This document shows positions 1-9,283 of a DNA stretch of 64,000 nt, piece by piece. Each line of letters opens with the position of its first letter. The first letter of the stretch is position 1. The position numbers and the translations under genes are program-made. The stretch spans positions 89,293-153,292 of the forward strand of contig NZ_LOWB01000076.1 of the NCBI RefSeq assembly GCF_001522865.1. The letters run 5' to 3'. The DNA comes from Burkholderia sp. TSV86. GTDB lineage: Bacteria > Pseudomonadota > Gammaproteobacteria > Burkholderiales > Burkholderiaceae. The notes below the pieces were generated by a model. That model was not told the DNA's origin. It ran no database searches and saw nothing but the letters and a program-made list of their open reading frames with translations.

Positions 1-76
1 CGGCGCGTCGCGGGCGTGTGTGCCGCGCTGACGGCGCGCCGCGCCACGATCGACGCTCACCGAGCCTGCGACCGGA

Positions 77-481
77 TCAAGCGTGACAGAAAGTTTCTTG
101 CAGATGGGACCAGCGCACCCGCCCCGTGCGCGAATCGCGCTCGAACACCGCCGTCGACCGGCGCGACGGCAACGTGCCCGTCGCATCCGTCTGGTGCTCG
201 ACGTAGCTGACGATCGCGAGTTCGCCGAGCACGGTGAGCGCGCGCATCTGCGAAAACGTGATCGCCAGCCCCGGCTTGCGGCCCGCGAGCCGGGCAAATA
301 GCGCGCGCAACGCGTCGTGATCGTAGAGATGGCCGTCCGTACCGATCATCGTGAAGCCGGGCGCGAAATGCGCCATCAGCGCATCCAGCGCGGCGGGCCC
401 GGATGCGTCGCCCGCGAGCCAGTCGCGAATCGCGTCGCAAGCGGCGACGAGTTCGTCGAAATAGGGTTGATGCGCTTGCAT
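77..481 (-). CDS. SnoaL/DUF4440-like small protein
   Basis: Predicted 134-residue cytosolic protein of the NTF2-like fold: the N-terminal helix (QPYFDELVAACDAIRDWLAG), the central FAPGFTMIGTDGHLYDHDAL segment and the late WSHLQETF strand are typical of SnoaL or DUF4440 proteins, which are either small hydrolases or isomerases or non-enzymatic. The start is placed at the ATG ending at 481 because GGAGAG lies just upstream; a longer in-frame start at 523 lacks such a site. No operon partner is visible: the next gene on this strand begins nearly 300 bp away. The specific role cannot be assigned. Confidence 0.7.
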   Translation of the reverse strand: MQAHQPYFDELVAACDAIRDWLAGDASGPAALDALMAHFAPGFTMIGTDGHLYDHDALRALFARLAGRKPGLAITFSQMRALTVLGELAIVSYVEHQTDATGTLPSRRSTAVFERDSRTGRVRWSHLQETFCHA

Positions 482-761
482 GGGTCTCTCCGCCGTTTTG
501 AACGAACGCGACGCGCGCCGCACAAACTGAACTCGCGAGTATAGGATGCAAGCGGCGCGCCGCCGGCGCGCGCCGCGATACGTGCGGCCGGCATCGCAGC
601 GGACGGGTCACCAAGGCGGCAGCCTGTTCGCGCGGCGGCCGCCGCCAGCCGCCGCCCGGCAGCGCAAACGCCGGACGCGGCTTCGTCACGGAACCGCCCC
701 GTGATGCCCGCCCGCGATCCATGAGGCGCCCATGCCGCAATCGCGCCACGGCATCGGGACA

Positions 762-1574
762 TCAGCGCGCCGGAACCGGATCGAGCCCGGTCTTCCGGAT
801 ATCGGCCGCGGCGCCCGGCGACGCAAGATAGTCGAGCAGCGCGCGCGCTTCACGCGGATGCTGCGCGCCAACCGGAATGCCGCCCGCATAGCGCGTGATC
901 GACTGCAACGGCTCCGGAATCTTGCCAACGAACGTCACCCCCGGCACCGGCAACAATTCGCTCACCTGTTGGAAGCCGAGTGCATACGTGCCGTCGGCGA
1001 CCTTCGAGGCGACCGGAACGCGCGGCACCATCGTCGCCTTCGGCCCGACCTGGGCCTCGACGCCCAGGCGCTTGAAAAGCGCGTCGCGGATATAGACGCC
1101 GCTCGCGCTATCCGAATACGCCACCGATTTCGCCTGCAGCAGCGCCGCTTTCAGCGCCTCGGGCGTGCTGATGTCGGGCGCGGGCTCGCCGTCGCGCACG
1201 ACCGCCCCGATACGCGAATCGGCCAGCTCGACGCGCGAAGCCGGATCGATCCTGCCTTCGCGGATCAGCTTGTCGAGCGCATAGCCGACCATGATCACGA
1301 CGTCGGCCGGCTCGCCACGCGCGAGCCGATTCGGAATCGCCTCGGGCGTCGCGCCCATCGACGGCCCCCATGTGATGTCGAGCGTATTGCCACTCGCCGC
1401 TTCGAATTTCGGCGCGAGCAGCTTGTACGCGGCCGTGAAGCCGCCGGAGTTCATCACATGCAATTCGGCCGCGTCGGCCGGCGCGGCGGCCACGCCAGCG
1501 GCAACGGCAGCAGCAATGGCTGCGGCAAGCCGCGGCGCGCGGCGAAGGTGCTGTGTCAGCAAAGATCTCATCAT
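762..1574 (-). CDS. ModA-like periplasmic substrate-binding protein
   Basis: A 270-residue protein with an Ala-rich signal peptide (about residues 1-36, ending near ADAAE) and a type II periplasmic binding fold of the SBP_bac_11/ModA type: ELHVMNSGGFTAAYKLLAPKFE at the mature N terminus, DVVIMVGYALDKLI, and KSVAYSDSASGVYIRDALF. This group includes molybdate binders and many orphan relatives. No ModB or ModC gene is adjacent, so it may be an orphan receptor. Its position beside a molybdenum enzyme (xanthine dehydrogenase, same strand, about 280 bp upstream) makes molybdate tempting, but that is inference. The 280 bp between the two genes shows no gene. Confidence 0.8.
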   Translation of the reverse strand: MMRSLLTQHLRRAPRLAAAIAAAVAAGVAAAPADAAELHVMNSGGFTAAYKLLAPKFEAASGNTLDITWGPSMGATPEAIPNRLARGEPADVVIMVGYALDKLIREGRIDPASRVELADSRIGAVVRDGEPAPDISTPEALKAALLQAKSVAYSDSASGVYIRDALFKRLGVEAQVGPKATMVPRVPVASKVADGTYALGFQQVSELLPVPGVTFVGKIPEPLQSITRYAGGIPVGAQHPREARALLDYLASPGAAADIRKTGLDPVPAR

Positions 1575-1855
1575 CGTTGTGGTGCTCTGCGCGAGTGTTG
1601 GAAAGCAAACGCCGACGATCTTCGCTGAAACCGGTTCTTCCGGAAATCAGGTGCTGCCAGGATAGAAGCCTCGGTCGGAGCGCTTGGGCAACGACCCAAG
1701 CCACACACCCGGCAACCTCAGAATGGCAGCGCGCCCTTAAGCCCCCCAGTCGCGACGAGCCTGGCAACTTTGACGCCTCCGGCCACCGCGCACCGCGCGC
1801 CGCGCCCATGCCGCCAAGCCCCGATCGCGCCGCGCGCCGACTCACGACGCCTCAT

Positions 1856-4207
1856 TCACTGCGCCCGCCCGCTCACCGCCTGCACCGCACGCAGAATCGC
1901 CTCGCCCGTCGCGGGCGCCGTGAGCGGCGGATTGATCGCATCGCCGCCCACCGACGCAATCGCGTCGCGAATCGCGAAGAACACCGAAAACGGCAGCAGC
2001 AGCGGCGGCTCGCCGACCGCCTTCGACCGGTGAATGCTGTCCTCGGCATTGCGGTTGTCGAACAGCTTCACGCGAAAATCCGGCGGGCAGTCGTTGACGG
2101 TCGGGATCTTGTACGTCGACGGCGCATGAGTCATCAGCGTGCCGTCGTCGCGCCACCACAGCTCCTCGGTCGTGAGCCAGCCCATCCCCTGGATGAACGC
2201 GCCTTCGATCTGCCCGATGTCGATCGCCGGATTCAGCGACGCGCCGACGTCATGCAGCACGTCCGCGCGCAGCACGCGCATCTCGCCGGTGAGCGTATCG
2301 ACGATCACCTCCGAGACGGCCGCGCCGTAGGCATAGTAGAAAAACGACCGGCCGGTCAGCGTCGACTGATCCCAATGCAGCTTCGGCGTGGCGTAAAAGC
2401 CGTCGGACCAGAGCTGCACGCGCGCGCGATAGGCGTGCGCCACCACCTCGTCGAACGGCACGACGGCGTCGCCGATCCGTACGCCGTCATAGGCAAAGCG
2501 CACGTCGGCGGGCTGCACAGCGCCGTTGCCGAAATGCCCGGCCGCGAACGCGGCGAGCCGCTCGCGCAGCTGCCGCGCGGCGTCCTGCGCGGCCTTGCCG
2601 TTCAGATCCGAGCCGGTCGACGCGGCGGTTGCCGACGTGTTCGCGATCTTGCTCGTATCGGTCGCCGTCACGCGGATGCGCTCGAAGCTCACGCCCAGCT
2701 CGTGCGCGACCACCTGCGCGACCTTGGTGTTGAGCCCCTGGCCCATCTCCGTGCCGCCGTGATTCACGAGGATCGAACCGTCGGTATAAATGTGAACGAG
2801 CGCGCCCGCCTGATTGAAATGCGCGACGTTGAACGCGATGCCGAACTTCACCGGCGTCAGCGCGATGCCCTTTTTCAGCACCGGGCTTGCCGCATTGAAC
2901 GCGCGCGTCGCGGCGCGGCGCGCGCGATAGTCGCTCGTCGCCTCCAGCTCGTCGATCAGCTCGTGCAGCACGTTGTCCTCGACCGTCTGGCCGTAGGGCG
3001 TCACGTTGCGCTCGGTCTTGCCGTACAGGTTCGCGCGGCGCACGTCGAGCGGATCGCGGCCGAGCGCGCGCGCGATGTTGTCGATGATGTACTCGATCGC
3101 GAACGCGCCTTGCGGGCCGCCGAAGCCGCGAAACGCGGTGTTCGACTGCGTGTTCGTCTTCCCGCAGCGGCCGGCGATCGACACGTCGGGCAGCCAGTAC
3201 GCATTGTCGAAATGACAGATGGCGCGCGTCATCACCGGCCCGGACAGATCGGCGGAAAAACCGCAGCGCGACGTCATGTCGACCGAGACGCCGGTGATCA
3301 CGCCCGCGTCGTCGTAGCCGACGTCGTACCGGTAATGGAAATCGTGGCGCTTGCCGGTGATCATCATGTCGTCGTCGCGGTCCGGGCGCAGCTTGACCGG
3401 GCGCTGCAGCTTCCATGCGGCCAGCGCCGCGCAGCACGCGAACAGGCCCGACTGCGATTCCTTGCCGCCGAAGCCGCCGCCCATGCGGCGGCATTCGACG
3501 AGCACGTCGTGCGACGCCAGGCCAAGCAGGCGCGCCACCACGTGCTGCATCTCGCTCGGATGCTGCGTCGAGCTGTACACATGCATCGCGCCGTCTTCCT
3601 TCGGCACCGCGTAGGCGATCTGCCCTTCGAGATAGAACTGCTCCTGGCCGCCGAACGTCAGCTCGCCCGCGTCGCGATGCGCGGCGCGTTCGATCCGCGC
3701 GGCCGCGTCGCCGCGCGCGAGCGTCATTGGCGGCATCACGTAGGATTCGGCGGCGCGCGCATCCTGCGCGGTGAGGATCGCCGGCAGCGGATCGTATTCG
3801 ATCTGCGCGCAGCGCGCGGCACGCCGCGCGGCATCGTGCGACGTGGCGACGACGACGAAAATCGGCTGCCCGACATACTGAACGACGCCGTGCGCGAGCA
3901 CCGGATCGTCGTGGACGACCGGCCCGCAATCATTCGCGCCCGGAATGTCGTCCGCGGTCAGCACCGCAACGACGCCGGGCGCCGCGCGCACCGCGTCGAG
4001 CCGCATCGACACGATCTTCGCGTGCGGCTTCGCGGACAGGCCAAGCGCCGCATGCAGCGTGCCGGCGACGAGCGCGATGTCGTCGGTATAAGTCGCGCGG
4101 CCGCTCACGTGCAAATGCGCGGATTCGTGCGGACGCGACACGTGCACTTGCTTGAAGCCGTCGGTGTCGGCGGCGACGCTCAGGAAAGGTTCGGCTTGCT
4201 GATTCAT
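1856..4207 (-). CDS. xdhB: xanthine dehydrogenase, molybdenum-binding subunit
   Basis: Large subunit of xanthine dehydrogenase (783 residues), oxidising hypoxanthine and xanthine to urate in the cytoplasm. It carries the aldehyde oxidase/xanthine dehydrogenase a/b-hammerhead near the N terminus (ATYTDDIALVAGTLHAAL) and molybdopterin-contact motifs FGGQEQFYLEGQ, FRGFGGPQG and GTEMGQGLNTK. The late KAVGEPPLLLPFS segment contains the catalytic Glu of the family. The start is set at MNQQAEPF because GGAG lies nine bases upstream; an ATG fifteen bases earlier has no ribosome site. It lies 33 bp behind xdhA in one operon. XdhC, the cofactor-insertion chaperone that commonly follows, is not found here. 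Confidence 0.95.
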   Translation of the reverse strand: MNQQAEPFLSVAADTDGFKQVHVSRPHESAHLHVSGRATYTDDIALVAGTLHAALGLSAKPHAKIVSMRLDAVRAAPGVVAVLTADDIPGANDCGPVVHDDPVLAHGVVQYVGQPIFVVVATSHDAARRAARCAQIEYDPLPAILTAQDARAAESYVMPPMTLARGDAAARIERAAHRDAGELTFGGQEQFYLEGQIAYAVPKEDGAMHVYSSTQHPSEMQHVVARLLGLASHDVLVECRRMGGGFGGKESQSGLFACCAALAAWKLQRPVKLRPDRDDDMMITGKRHDFHYRYDVGYDDAGVITGVSVDMTSRCGFSADLSGPVMTRAICHFDNAYWLPDVSIAGRCGKTNTQSNTAFRGFGGPQGAFAIEYIIDNIARALGRDPLDVRRANLYGKTERNVTPYGQTVEDNVLHELIDELEATSDYRARRAATRAFNAASPVLKKGIALTPVKFGIAFNVAHFNQAGALVHIYTDGSILVNHGGTEMGQGLNTKVAQVVAHELGVSFERIRVTATDTSKIANTSATAASTGSDLNGKAAQDAARQLRERLAAFAAGHFGNGAVQPADVRFAYDGVRIGDAVVPFDEVVAHAYRARVQLWSDGFYATPKLHWDQSTLTGRSFFYYAYGAAVSEVIVDTLTGEMRVLRADVLHDVGASLNPAIDIGQIEGAFIQGMGWLTTEELWWRDDGTLMTHAPSTYKIPTVNDCPPDFRVKLFDNRNAEDSIHRSKAVGEPPLLLPFSVFFAIRDAIASVGGDAINPPLTAPATGEAILRAVQAVSGRAQ

Positions 4208-4240
4208 GATTCGATGCTCCATTCGCTTCGTGCCAGCCGC

Positions 4241-5809
4241 TCAGGATGCGGCCGGCTCGGCCGCCGCCGTCGCCGTCGCGCGCACGTTCACCGCCGACGC
4301 GGGCAGCGGATCGTGCGGCCGGGTTTCCAGCCAGAAGCGGTACAGCAGGTTTTTCGCAGTCGCGAGCCGGTACGCACTCGTCGCGCGCATATCGGTGAGC
4401 GGTGCATAGTCGTCTTCGAGCGCGCGCATTGCCGCGTGCGCGGCGGCTTCGTCCCAGATCGCGCCGGCAAGCGCAGCCTCGGCGCGCGCCGCGCGCTTGG
4501 GCGTTGCCGCCATGCCGCCGAACGCGATGCGCGGCGCGCGCACCACGTCGCCGTCGGCGATGAACGCGAACGCCGCGCAGACTGCGGAGATATCGGAATC
4601 GAAGCGCTTCGACAGCTTGTACGTGCGGAATTTCAAGTTCGCACGCGCGCCGGTACGCTTGGGCACCTTCAGCGCCACGACAAACTCATGCTCGGCCATG
4701 TCTTTCTTTTGATAACCCAAATACAGATCCTCGAGCGGCAGCTCGCGCATCGCATCGCCGCCGCGCAGCACGACCCGCGCGCCCAGCGCGATCAAGCCTG
4801 GCATCGAATCGCCGATCGGCGAGCCGTTCGCGACGTTACCGCCGAGCGTGCCGGCGTTGCGGATCGGCAGCGACGCGAAGCGCTTCCACATCTCGGCAAG
4901 CTCCGGGTAATGCACGCAGAGCGTCGCATACGCCTGCTCGACGCTCACGCCCGCGCCGATCTCGATCCAATCGCCGTCGTCGGCGATGCGGCGCAGCTCG
5001 GCGATCTGCCCGACGTAGACGATATCGCCCAAATCGCGCAACTGCTTGGTCACCCATAAGCCGACGTCGGTGCTGCCCGCGAGTATGCGAGCGGCGGGCT
5101 TGGCGGCCTTCAGCCGGGCAAGCTCGTCGAGCGTGCGCGGCGCGTCGAACGTGCGGCCTGCGTGCCCGTAATGAAACGTGCCGCTGCGCGATAGCGTCGC
5201 GAGCGTGCGCGCAAGCGCGGTGAAATCGGCCGGCGCGCGCGGCGGCTGCGCATGCGCGCCGGGCGCATCGAACATCCGCGCCGCCGCGTCGACGATCGGC
5301 CGGTAGCCAGTACAGCGGCACAGATTGCCCGTCAGCGCGTCGGCAATCTCGGCGCGCGACGGCACTTCGCGCGGCCCGTCGCATTGCGCGCGCTGCCAGT
5401 GCCGCTCGTACAGCGCCCACATCGACATGACGAAGCCCGGCGTGCAAAACCCGCACTGCGAGCCGTGACAGTCGATCATCGCGCGCTGCGCCGGATGCAG
5501 CGCGCCGCCCGGCTCGCGCAGATCCTCGACCGTGAACAGCGCGCGGCCGTCGAGCGTCGGCAGGAACTGAATGCACGCGTTGACCGCCTTCAACTCGACG
5601 CCGCCCGCGTCATTGGGCTCGCCGATCACGACCGTGCACGCGCCGCAATCGCCCTCCGCGCAACCTTCCTTCGTGCCAGTGCAATGCGCGTCCTCGCGCA
5701 GATACTGGAGCACCGTGCGGGTGAGCTCCACGCCGCTGACCTCGCGGATTGCCTGACGATGATAAAAACGGATCGGCTCATTCATGCTGTGTATATCAGT
5801 CGTAGTCAT
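4241..5809 (-). CDS. xdhA: xanthine dehydrogenase, FeS/FAD subunit
   Basis: Small subunit of xanthine dehydrogenase (522 residues) that carries electrons from the molybdenum centre. The N-terminal plant-type 2Fe-2S domain has CTGTKEGCAEGDCGAC, the second 2Fe-2S domain has CGFCTPGF and NLCRCTGYRP, and the FAD domain starts near residue 200 with LAGSTDVGLWVTKQ and continues through GTLGGNVANGSPIGDSMP. This order matches two-subunit bacterial XdhA (FeS plus FAD fused). First gene of the xdhAB operon, divergent from an MFS gene across about 250 bp. The start is uncertain: ATG at 5809 or in-frame ATG at 5785, neither with a strong ribosome site. Confidence 0.95.
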   Translation of the reverse strand: MTTTDIHSMNEPIRFYHRQAIREVSGVELTRTVLQYLREDAHCTGTKEGCAEGDCGACTVVIGEPNDAGGVELKAVNACIQFLPTLDGRALFTVEDLREPGGALHPAQRAMIDCHGSQCGFCTPGFVMSMWALYERHWQRAQCDGPREVPSRAEIADALTGNLCRCTGYRPIVDAAARMFDAPGAHAQPPRAPADFTALARTLATLSRSGTFHYGHAGRTFDAPRTLDELARLKAAKPAARILAGSTDVGLWVTKQLRDLGDIVYVGQIAELRRIADDGDWIEIGAGVSVEQAYATLCVHYPELAEMWKRFASLPIRNAGTLGGNVANGSPIGDSMPGLIALGARVVLRGGDAMRELPLEDLYLGYQKKDMAEHEFVVALKVPKRTGARANLKFRTYKLSKRFDSDISAVCAAFAFIADGDVVRAPRIAFGGMAATPKRAARAEAALAGAIWDEAAAHAAMRALEDDYAPLTDMRATSAYRLATAKNLLYRFWLETRPHDPLPASAVNVRATATAAAEPAAS

Positions 5810-5992
5810 TCGATGAAAAAAGAAGCGATTCCGGGCGCACGGGCCGGCCCGCGCGGCACCCTGGGCACCGTCATGCTCACAACGCTATCACTGACAAATT
5901 CCCGAACCCATAGCCGGCCCCGCATGGGCGTTATATCGCGGCGGCGATATCGCACTGGCGGCCGCGCATTGAACTAAACGGTCCCTGCAAGC

Positions 5993-6020
5993 AAACCGGT
6001 TCCATGTGAAAATCCGGTTT
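5993..6020. promoter_or_regulatory. AAACCGG-N14-CCGGTTT inverted repeat
   Basis: A perfect 7-bp inverted repeat (AAACCGG at 5993-5999, CCGGTTT at 6014-6020) sits in the divergent region between xdhA and the MFS gene, about 40 bp before the MFS start. Its layout resembles a dimeric operator. A related repeat, with a similar upstream ACTAAA, occurs at 8783-8824 near the aminotransferase gene, suggesting a shared regulator. No transcription start is known. Confidence 0.45.
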
Positions 6021-6058
6021 TCGCATCCGCCGATGCGCGCTTCGTTCCGTCCCCTTCC

Positions 6059-7273
6059 ATGTCCGCCGATTCCGACTCCTCCGCCCGCGGCGCGGCCGCG
6101 GCGACGCTGCAAATCGTCAGCGTCGTGTCGTTCACGTTCATCTGCTACCTGACGATCGGCCTGCCGCTCGCGGTGCTGCCCGGTTTCGTACACGCCGAAC
6201 TCGGCTTTTCCGCGATCGTCTCGGGCGCGGCAATCAGCATCCAGTATTTTGCGACGCTCGCGTCGCGGCCGCTCGCCGGGCGCTTCGCCGATACGCTCGG
6301 CCCGAAGCGAACCGTGCTGCGCGGCCTTGCCGCCAGTGGCGCGAGCGGTGTGCTACTGCTCGCGGCGTTCGTCGCCGCACGCTGGCCGGCGGCGAGCATC
6401 GCGCTGCTGGTGGCAAGCCGGCTCGTGCTCGGCGTCGCCGAAAGCCTCGTCGGTACAGGCGCGATTCTTTGGGGCATCGGCCGCGTCGGCACCGCGCACA
6501 ACGCGCGCGTGATTTCGTGGAACGGCATCGCGACCTACGGCGCGCTCGCGCTCGGCGCGCCCGTGGGCGTCGCGCTCGCGCATGCGTTCACACCCGCCGT
6601 GCTCGGCCTGCTGATGATCGCGCTCGCCGCGGCCGGCCATGGGGCCGCGCGGCTGATCGCACCCGTGCCGCTCGTGCACGGCGAGCGAATGTCGTATGCG
6701 AGCGTAGTCGCGCGCGTACTGCCGCATGGCCTCGGCCTCGCACTCGGCTCGGCCGGCTTCGGCTCGATCGCAACGTTCATCACGCTTTATTACGCGGAGC
6801 GCCACTGGCCGAACGCGGCGCTGTCATTGACGCTGTTCGGCACGCTGTTCATCGGCGCCCGGCTGCTGTTCGCGCATACGATCCAGACCCACGGCGGATT
6901 CCGGGTGGCGATCGTGTCGTTCGCGTTCGAAGCCGCGGGCCTGCTGCTGCTCTGGCTCGCGCCCGTGCCGCACATCGCGCTCATGGGCGCGGCGCTGACC
7001 GGCTTCGGCTTCGCGCTGATCTTCCCCGCGCTGGGCGTCGAAGCCGTCGCGCTGGTGCCGCCCGCGAGCCGCGGCGCGGCGCTGTCCGCGTACTCGGTGT
7101 TCCTCGATCTGTCACTTGGCATCACCGGGCCGCTCGCCGGCTACGTTGCCGGCGCATTCGGCTATCCGCAAGTATTCCTCTGCGCGGCCATCGCGGCGGC
7201 CGTGGCGGTGGCGCTGTCGATCGCGCTGCACCAGCGGCAAAAGCGCATCGGCGAAAACGGCGCGGCCGCCTGA
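6059..7273 (+). CDS. MFS transporter, YhhS-like
   Basis: A 404-residue major facilitator protein with about twelve hydrophobic segments. The family loop signature after TM2 is present as [16 protein letters not shown] (about residues 69-84), and the second half repeats the pattern. The composition and the [19 protein letters not shown] stretch resemble the YhhS/YfcJ efflux-type carriers. It is transcribed divergently from xdhAB and convergently with the downstream aminotransferase gene, so a purine or ureide substrate is possible but unproven. No partner subunit is expected. Confidence 0.85.
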   Translation: MSADSDSSARGAAAATLQIVSVVSFTFICYLTIGLPLAVLPGFVHAELGFSAIVSGAAISIQYFATLASRPLAGRFADTLGPKRTVLRGLAASGASGVLLLAAFVAARWPAASIALLVASRLVLGVAESLVGTGAILWGIGRVGTAHNARVISWNGIATYGALALGAPVGVALAHAFTPAVLGLLMIALAAAGHGAARLIAPVPLVHGERMSYASVVARVLPHGLGLALGSAGFGSIATFITLYYAERHWPNAALSLTLFGTLFIGARLLFAHTIQTHGGFRVAIVSFAFEAAGLLLLWLAPVPHIALMGAALTGFGFALIFPALGVEAVALVPPASRGAALSAYSVFLDLSLGITGPLAGYVAGAFGYPQVFLCAAIAAAVAVALSIALHQRQKRIGENGAAA

Positions 7274-7366
7274 GCGGCAGGCTCAATCCATTGGCCGCGC
7301 GCATCGGCCGCCCAGCGTCCGCTAATACCGGCGCGCCGCCTACTCACGCAGCAGGCGCCCGCTTGC

Positions 7367-8578
7367 TCACGCGCGGCTGGACAGCGCCTGTTCGAGCGCC
7401 GCGACGCCCGCCGGCAGATCGACACGCGCGTGCAGATCGATCATCGTGCGGCCAAGCGCGTGCAGCGTGCGAAACAGATTGTGTTCGCGGCACTGCTCGC
7501 CCATCTGCCCGATCCGCACGATCGGCGGGCCGAACGAGCCCGAGATCTCGACTTGATGCTGCTTCGAGATATGCCCGCAAATGAGGCCCGGCGTCAGCCC
7601 CTGCGGCACAGTGATGCCGACGACCGAGTTCAGCCTGCACGATTCGGGCGCGTAGAGTTCGAGCCCCATCGCGGTAACGCCGGCCTGCAGCGCAAGCGAG
7701 CAGCGCTGGTGGCGCGCGTAACGGCTCTCGAGCGTCTCCGCGCAAACGAGCCGCAGCGCCTCGTGCAGCGCCAGCACGCCTGATACGGGCGCCGTGTAGT
7801 GATAACCGGCGTTGTGCCAGAAATTCTCGGCGAGCGCCATGTCCAGGCACCAGTGCGTGTTCGGCTCGGGGCGATGCTTCATCCGCTCCCACGCGGCGTC
7901 GGAAAACGCGATCAGCGAGACGCCCGGAATCGACGACAGCCCTTTCTGGCCGCCGGTGATCACCGCGTCGATGCCCCACGCGTCCATGTCGAGCGGCATC
8001 GTCGACAGCGTGCACACCGCGTCGACGACGACGAGCGCGCCCGCCGCCTTCGCGAGCGCGGCAATCTCTTTCAGCTCGCGGTTCCAGACCGTGTTCGACG
8101 TCTCGCCGTGAACGATCGTGACGATCTCGGGGTGCTCGCGCGCGAGCGCCTCGGCAATTTCATCGAGACTCGCGACCTTGCGGTCGGGCACATCGACGAG
8201 CACGACGCCCGCGCCGACGCGCGTTGCCATCTCGGCCATCCGCGCGCTGAAAAAGCCATTCTTGATCGACAGCACCTTCGTGCCGGGCCACGCGAGATTC
8301 GACACCGCCATTTCCATCGCCGCCGAACCTGGGCCGGCAACGCCGAGCACCCATTTCGAGCGCGTCTGGAACACATAGCGCGCCATTTCCTTCACCTGCT
8401 CGATGATCTTCGCCATCGTCGCGCCCAGGTGGTTGATCACGATCGCATTCGCCTTCGCGACCGCGGCAGGAATCGGCACGGGCCCGGCGCCCATCATCAG
8501 AAGCGGCTCCTCGGGCAGGATTGCATCGAGCGGAACGACGACAGGGCAGGGAATCGGCGAGTGATCAGGGCTGGACAT
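7367..8578 (-). CDS. class V aminotransferase, alanine/ureidoglycine-glyoxylate type
   Basis: A 403-residue PLP enzyme of the serine-pyruvate/alanine-glyoxylate aminotransferase group. The N terminus has MMGAGPVPIPAAV, the cofactor-binding core reads HGETSNTVWN and VVVDAVCTLSTMPLDMDAW, and the Schiff-base lysine is K212 in ITGGQKGLSSIPG; the C-terminal GSFGPPIVRIGQMGEQC segment is typical. Known members transfer amino groups to glyoxylate from alanine, serine or (S)-ureidoglycine (PucG). Proximity to xanthine dehydrogenase favours the ureidoglycine-glyoxylate role in purine breakdown, but the sequence alone does not settle this. The start at 8578 is the only convincing one, with no close same-strand neighbour. 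Confidence 0.88.
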   Translation of the reverse strand: MSSPDHSPIPCPVVVPLDAILPEEPLLMMGAGPVPIPAAVAKANAIVINHLGATMAKIIEQVKEMARYVFQTRSKWVLGVAGPGSAAMEMAVSNLAWPGTKVLSIKNGFFSARMAEMATRVGAGVVLVDVPDRKVASLDEIAEALAREHPEIVTIVHGETSNTVWNRELKEIAALAKAAGALVVVDAVCTLSTMPLDMDAWGIDAVITGGQKGLSSIPGVSLIAFSDAAWERMKHRPEPNTHWCLDMALAENFWHNAGYHYTAPVSGVLALHEALRLVCAETLESRYARHQRCSLALQAGVTAMGLELYAPESCRLNSVVGITVPQGLTPGLICGHISKQHQVEISGSFGPPIVRIGQMGEQCREHNLFRTLHALGRTMIDLHARVDLPAGVAALEQALSSRA

Positions 8579-9283
8579 GGGAGCGAGAGCAAAAACCGTT
8601 AGAGGAAAATAGCAGCGAGTTCATCGATCATTCCTCGAACTGTTGCAATACGCAAGCGCTCCATCCTGTCATCACTAACAGGATAGATGCGGCGCACTGC
8701 GATTTGACGCGCCGCAACAATTCATTTCACCGAAGCCGGCCGCAAAATACCCGCGCCTGGACTAAATAGGCCGGAACGTCATCAAAACCGATTCGGCCAT
8801 TAAATGGAAAAGAACCGGTTTTTGCGACCCGAATCCTCAAATTTTTGACAGTCTTGCATTAATCATTCGACGCGCCGCAGCAAGTCTTTACGTTCGTATT
8901 CGGAAATGCATTTTTGATGATTTTGCAATTCATCCGTAAAAATCACCGCTGACGAATATGTGAGCCGATATGTTATCCCCGCGTCTAGCCCTCCGAACAT
9001 AAGGAGCGCCGGCATCTCAAACACCTTTCCCAGGTCCGCCCGCCAGCTTGATGGATCGGCCGGCCGCCTTATAAGCCAGCACTCGCGACTGCGCACCGAT
9101 TTATATCATTTTCAGCGAAATAATTATTTAGTTGACTAATGCGACCAGCCTATTGAACAATTTACGCAGCCTTCGACGATTTGATATTTACATGTCCCGC
9201 GGGTCGATCCGACGGCCCGCGGGATGTCTTCGCCGGAGGTGAGAAAAACACAAGATAATCATTTTAATGGGCCAACGTAAACC
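8579..9283. other. AT-richer intergenic region, no supported gene
   Basis: About 700 bp separate the aminotransferase from the LysR gene. The stretch from about 8600 to 9260 is clearly richer in A and T than its surroundings (for example around 9115-9190) and contains no ORF with a credible family signature; a 77-codon minus-strand frame at 8863-9096 has no ribosome site or recognisable motif. The AAACCG-type inverted repeat described separately lies inside it. The base composition suggests either a regulatory region or remains of a transferred segment. Confidence 0.6.
8783..8824. promoter_or_regulatory. AAAACCG/CCGGTTTT inverted repeat
   Basis: CAAAACCGATTC (8783-8794) and GAACCGGTTTTTG (8812-8824) form an imperfect inverted repeat about 200 bp before the aminotransferase start. 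It shares its arms, and an upstream ACTAAA, with the repeat at 5993-6020 near xdhA. It could be an operator for a common regulator or a weak hairpin. The run of five T lies inside the arm rather than after it, which argues against a simple terminator. Confidence 0.4.

Noticed and set aside
1553..5059. Open frame of more than 1100 codons on the plus strand opposite xdhAB
   Set aside because: It is Arg/His/Ala-rich, lacks any family motif and mirrors two certain genes; such antisense frames are a by-product of high GC codon use.
8863..9096. 77-codon minus-strand frame in the AT-rich gap
   Set aside because: No ribosome site, no recognisable motif; composition like intergenic DNA.
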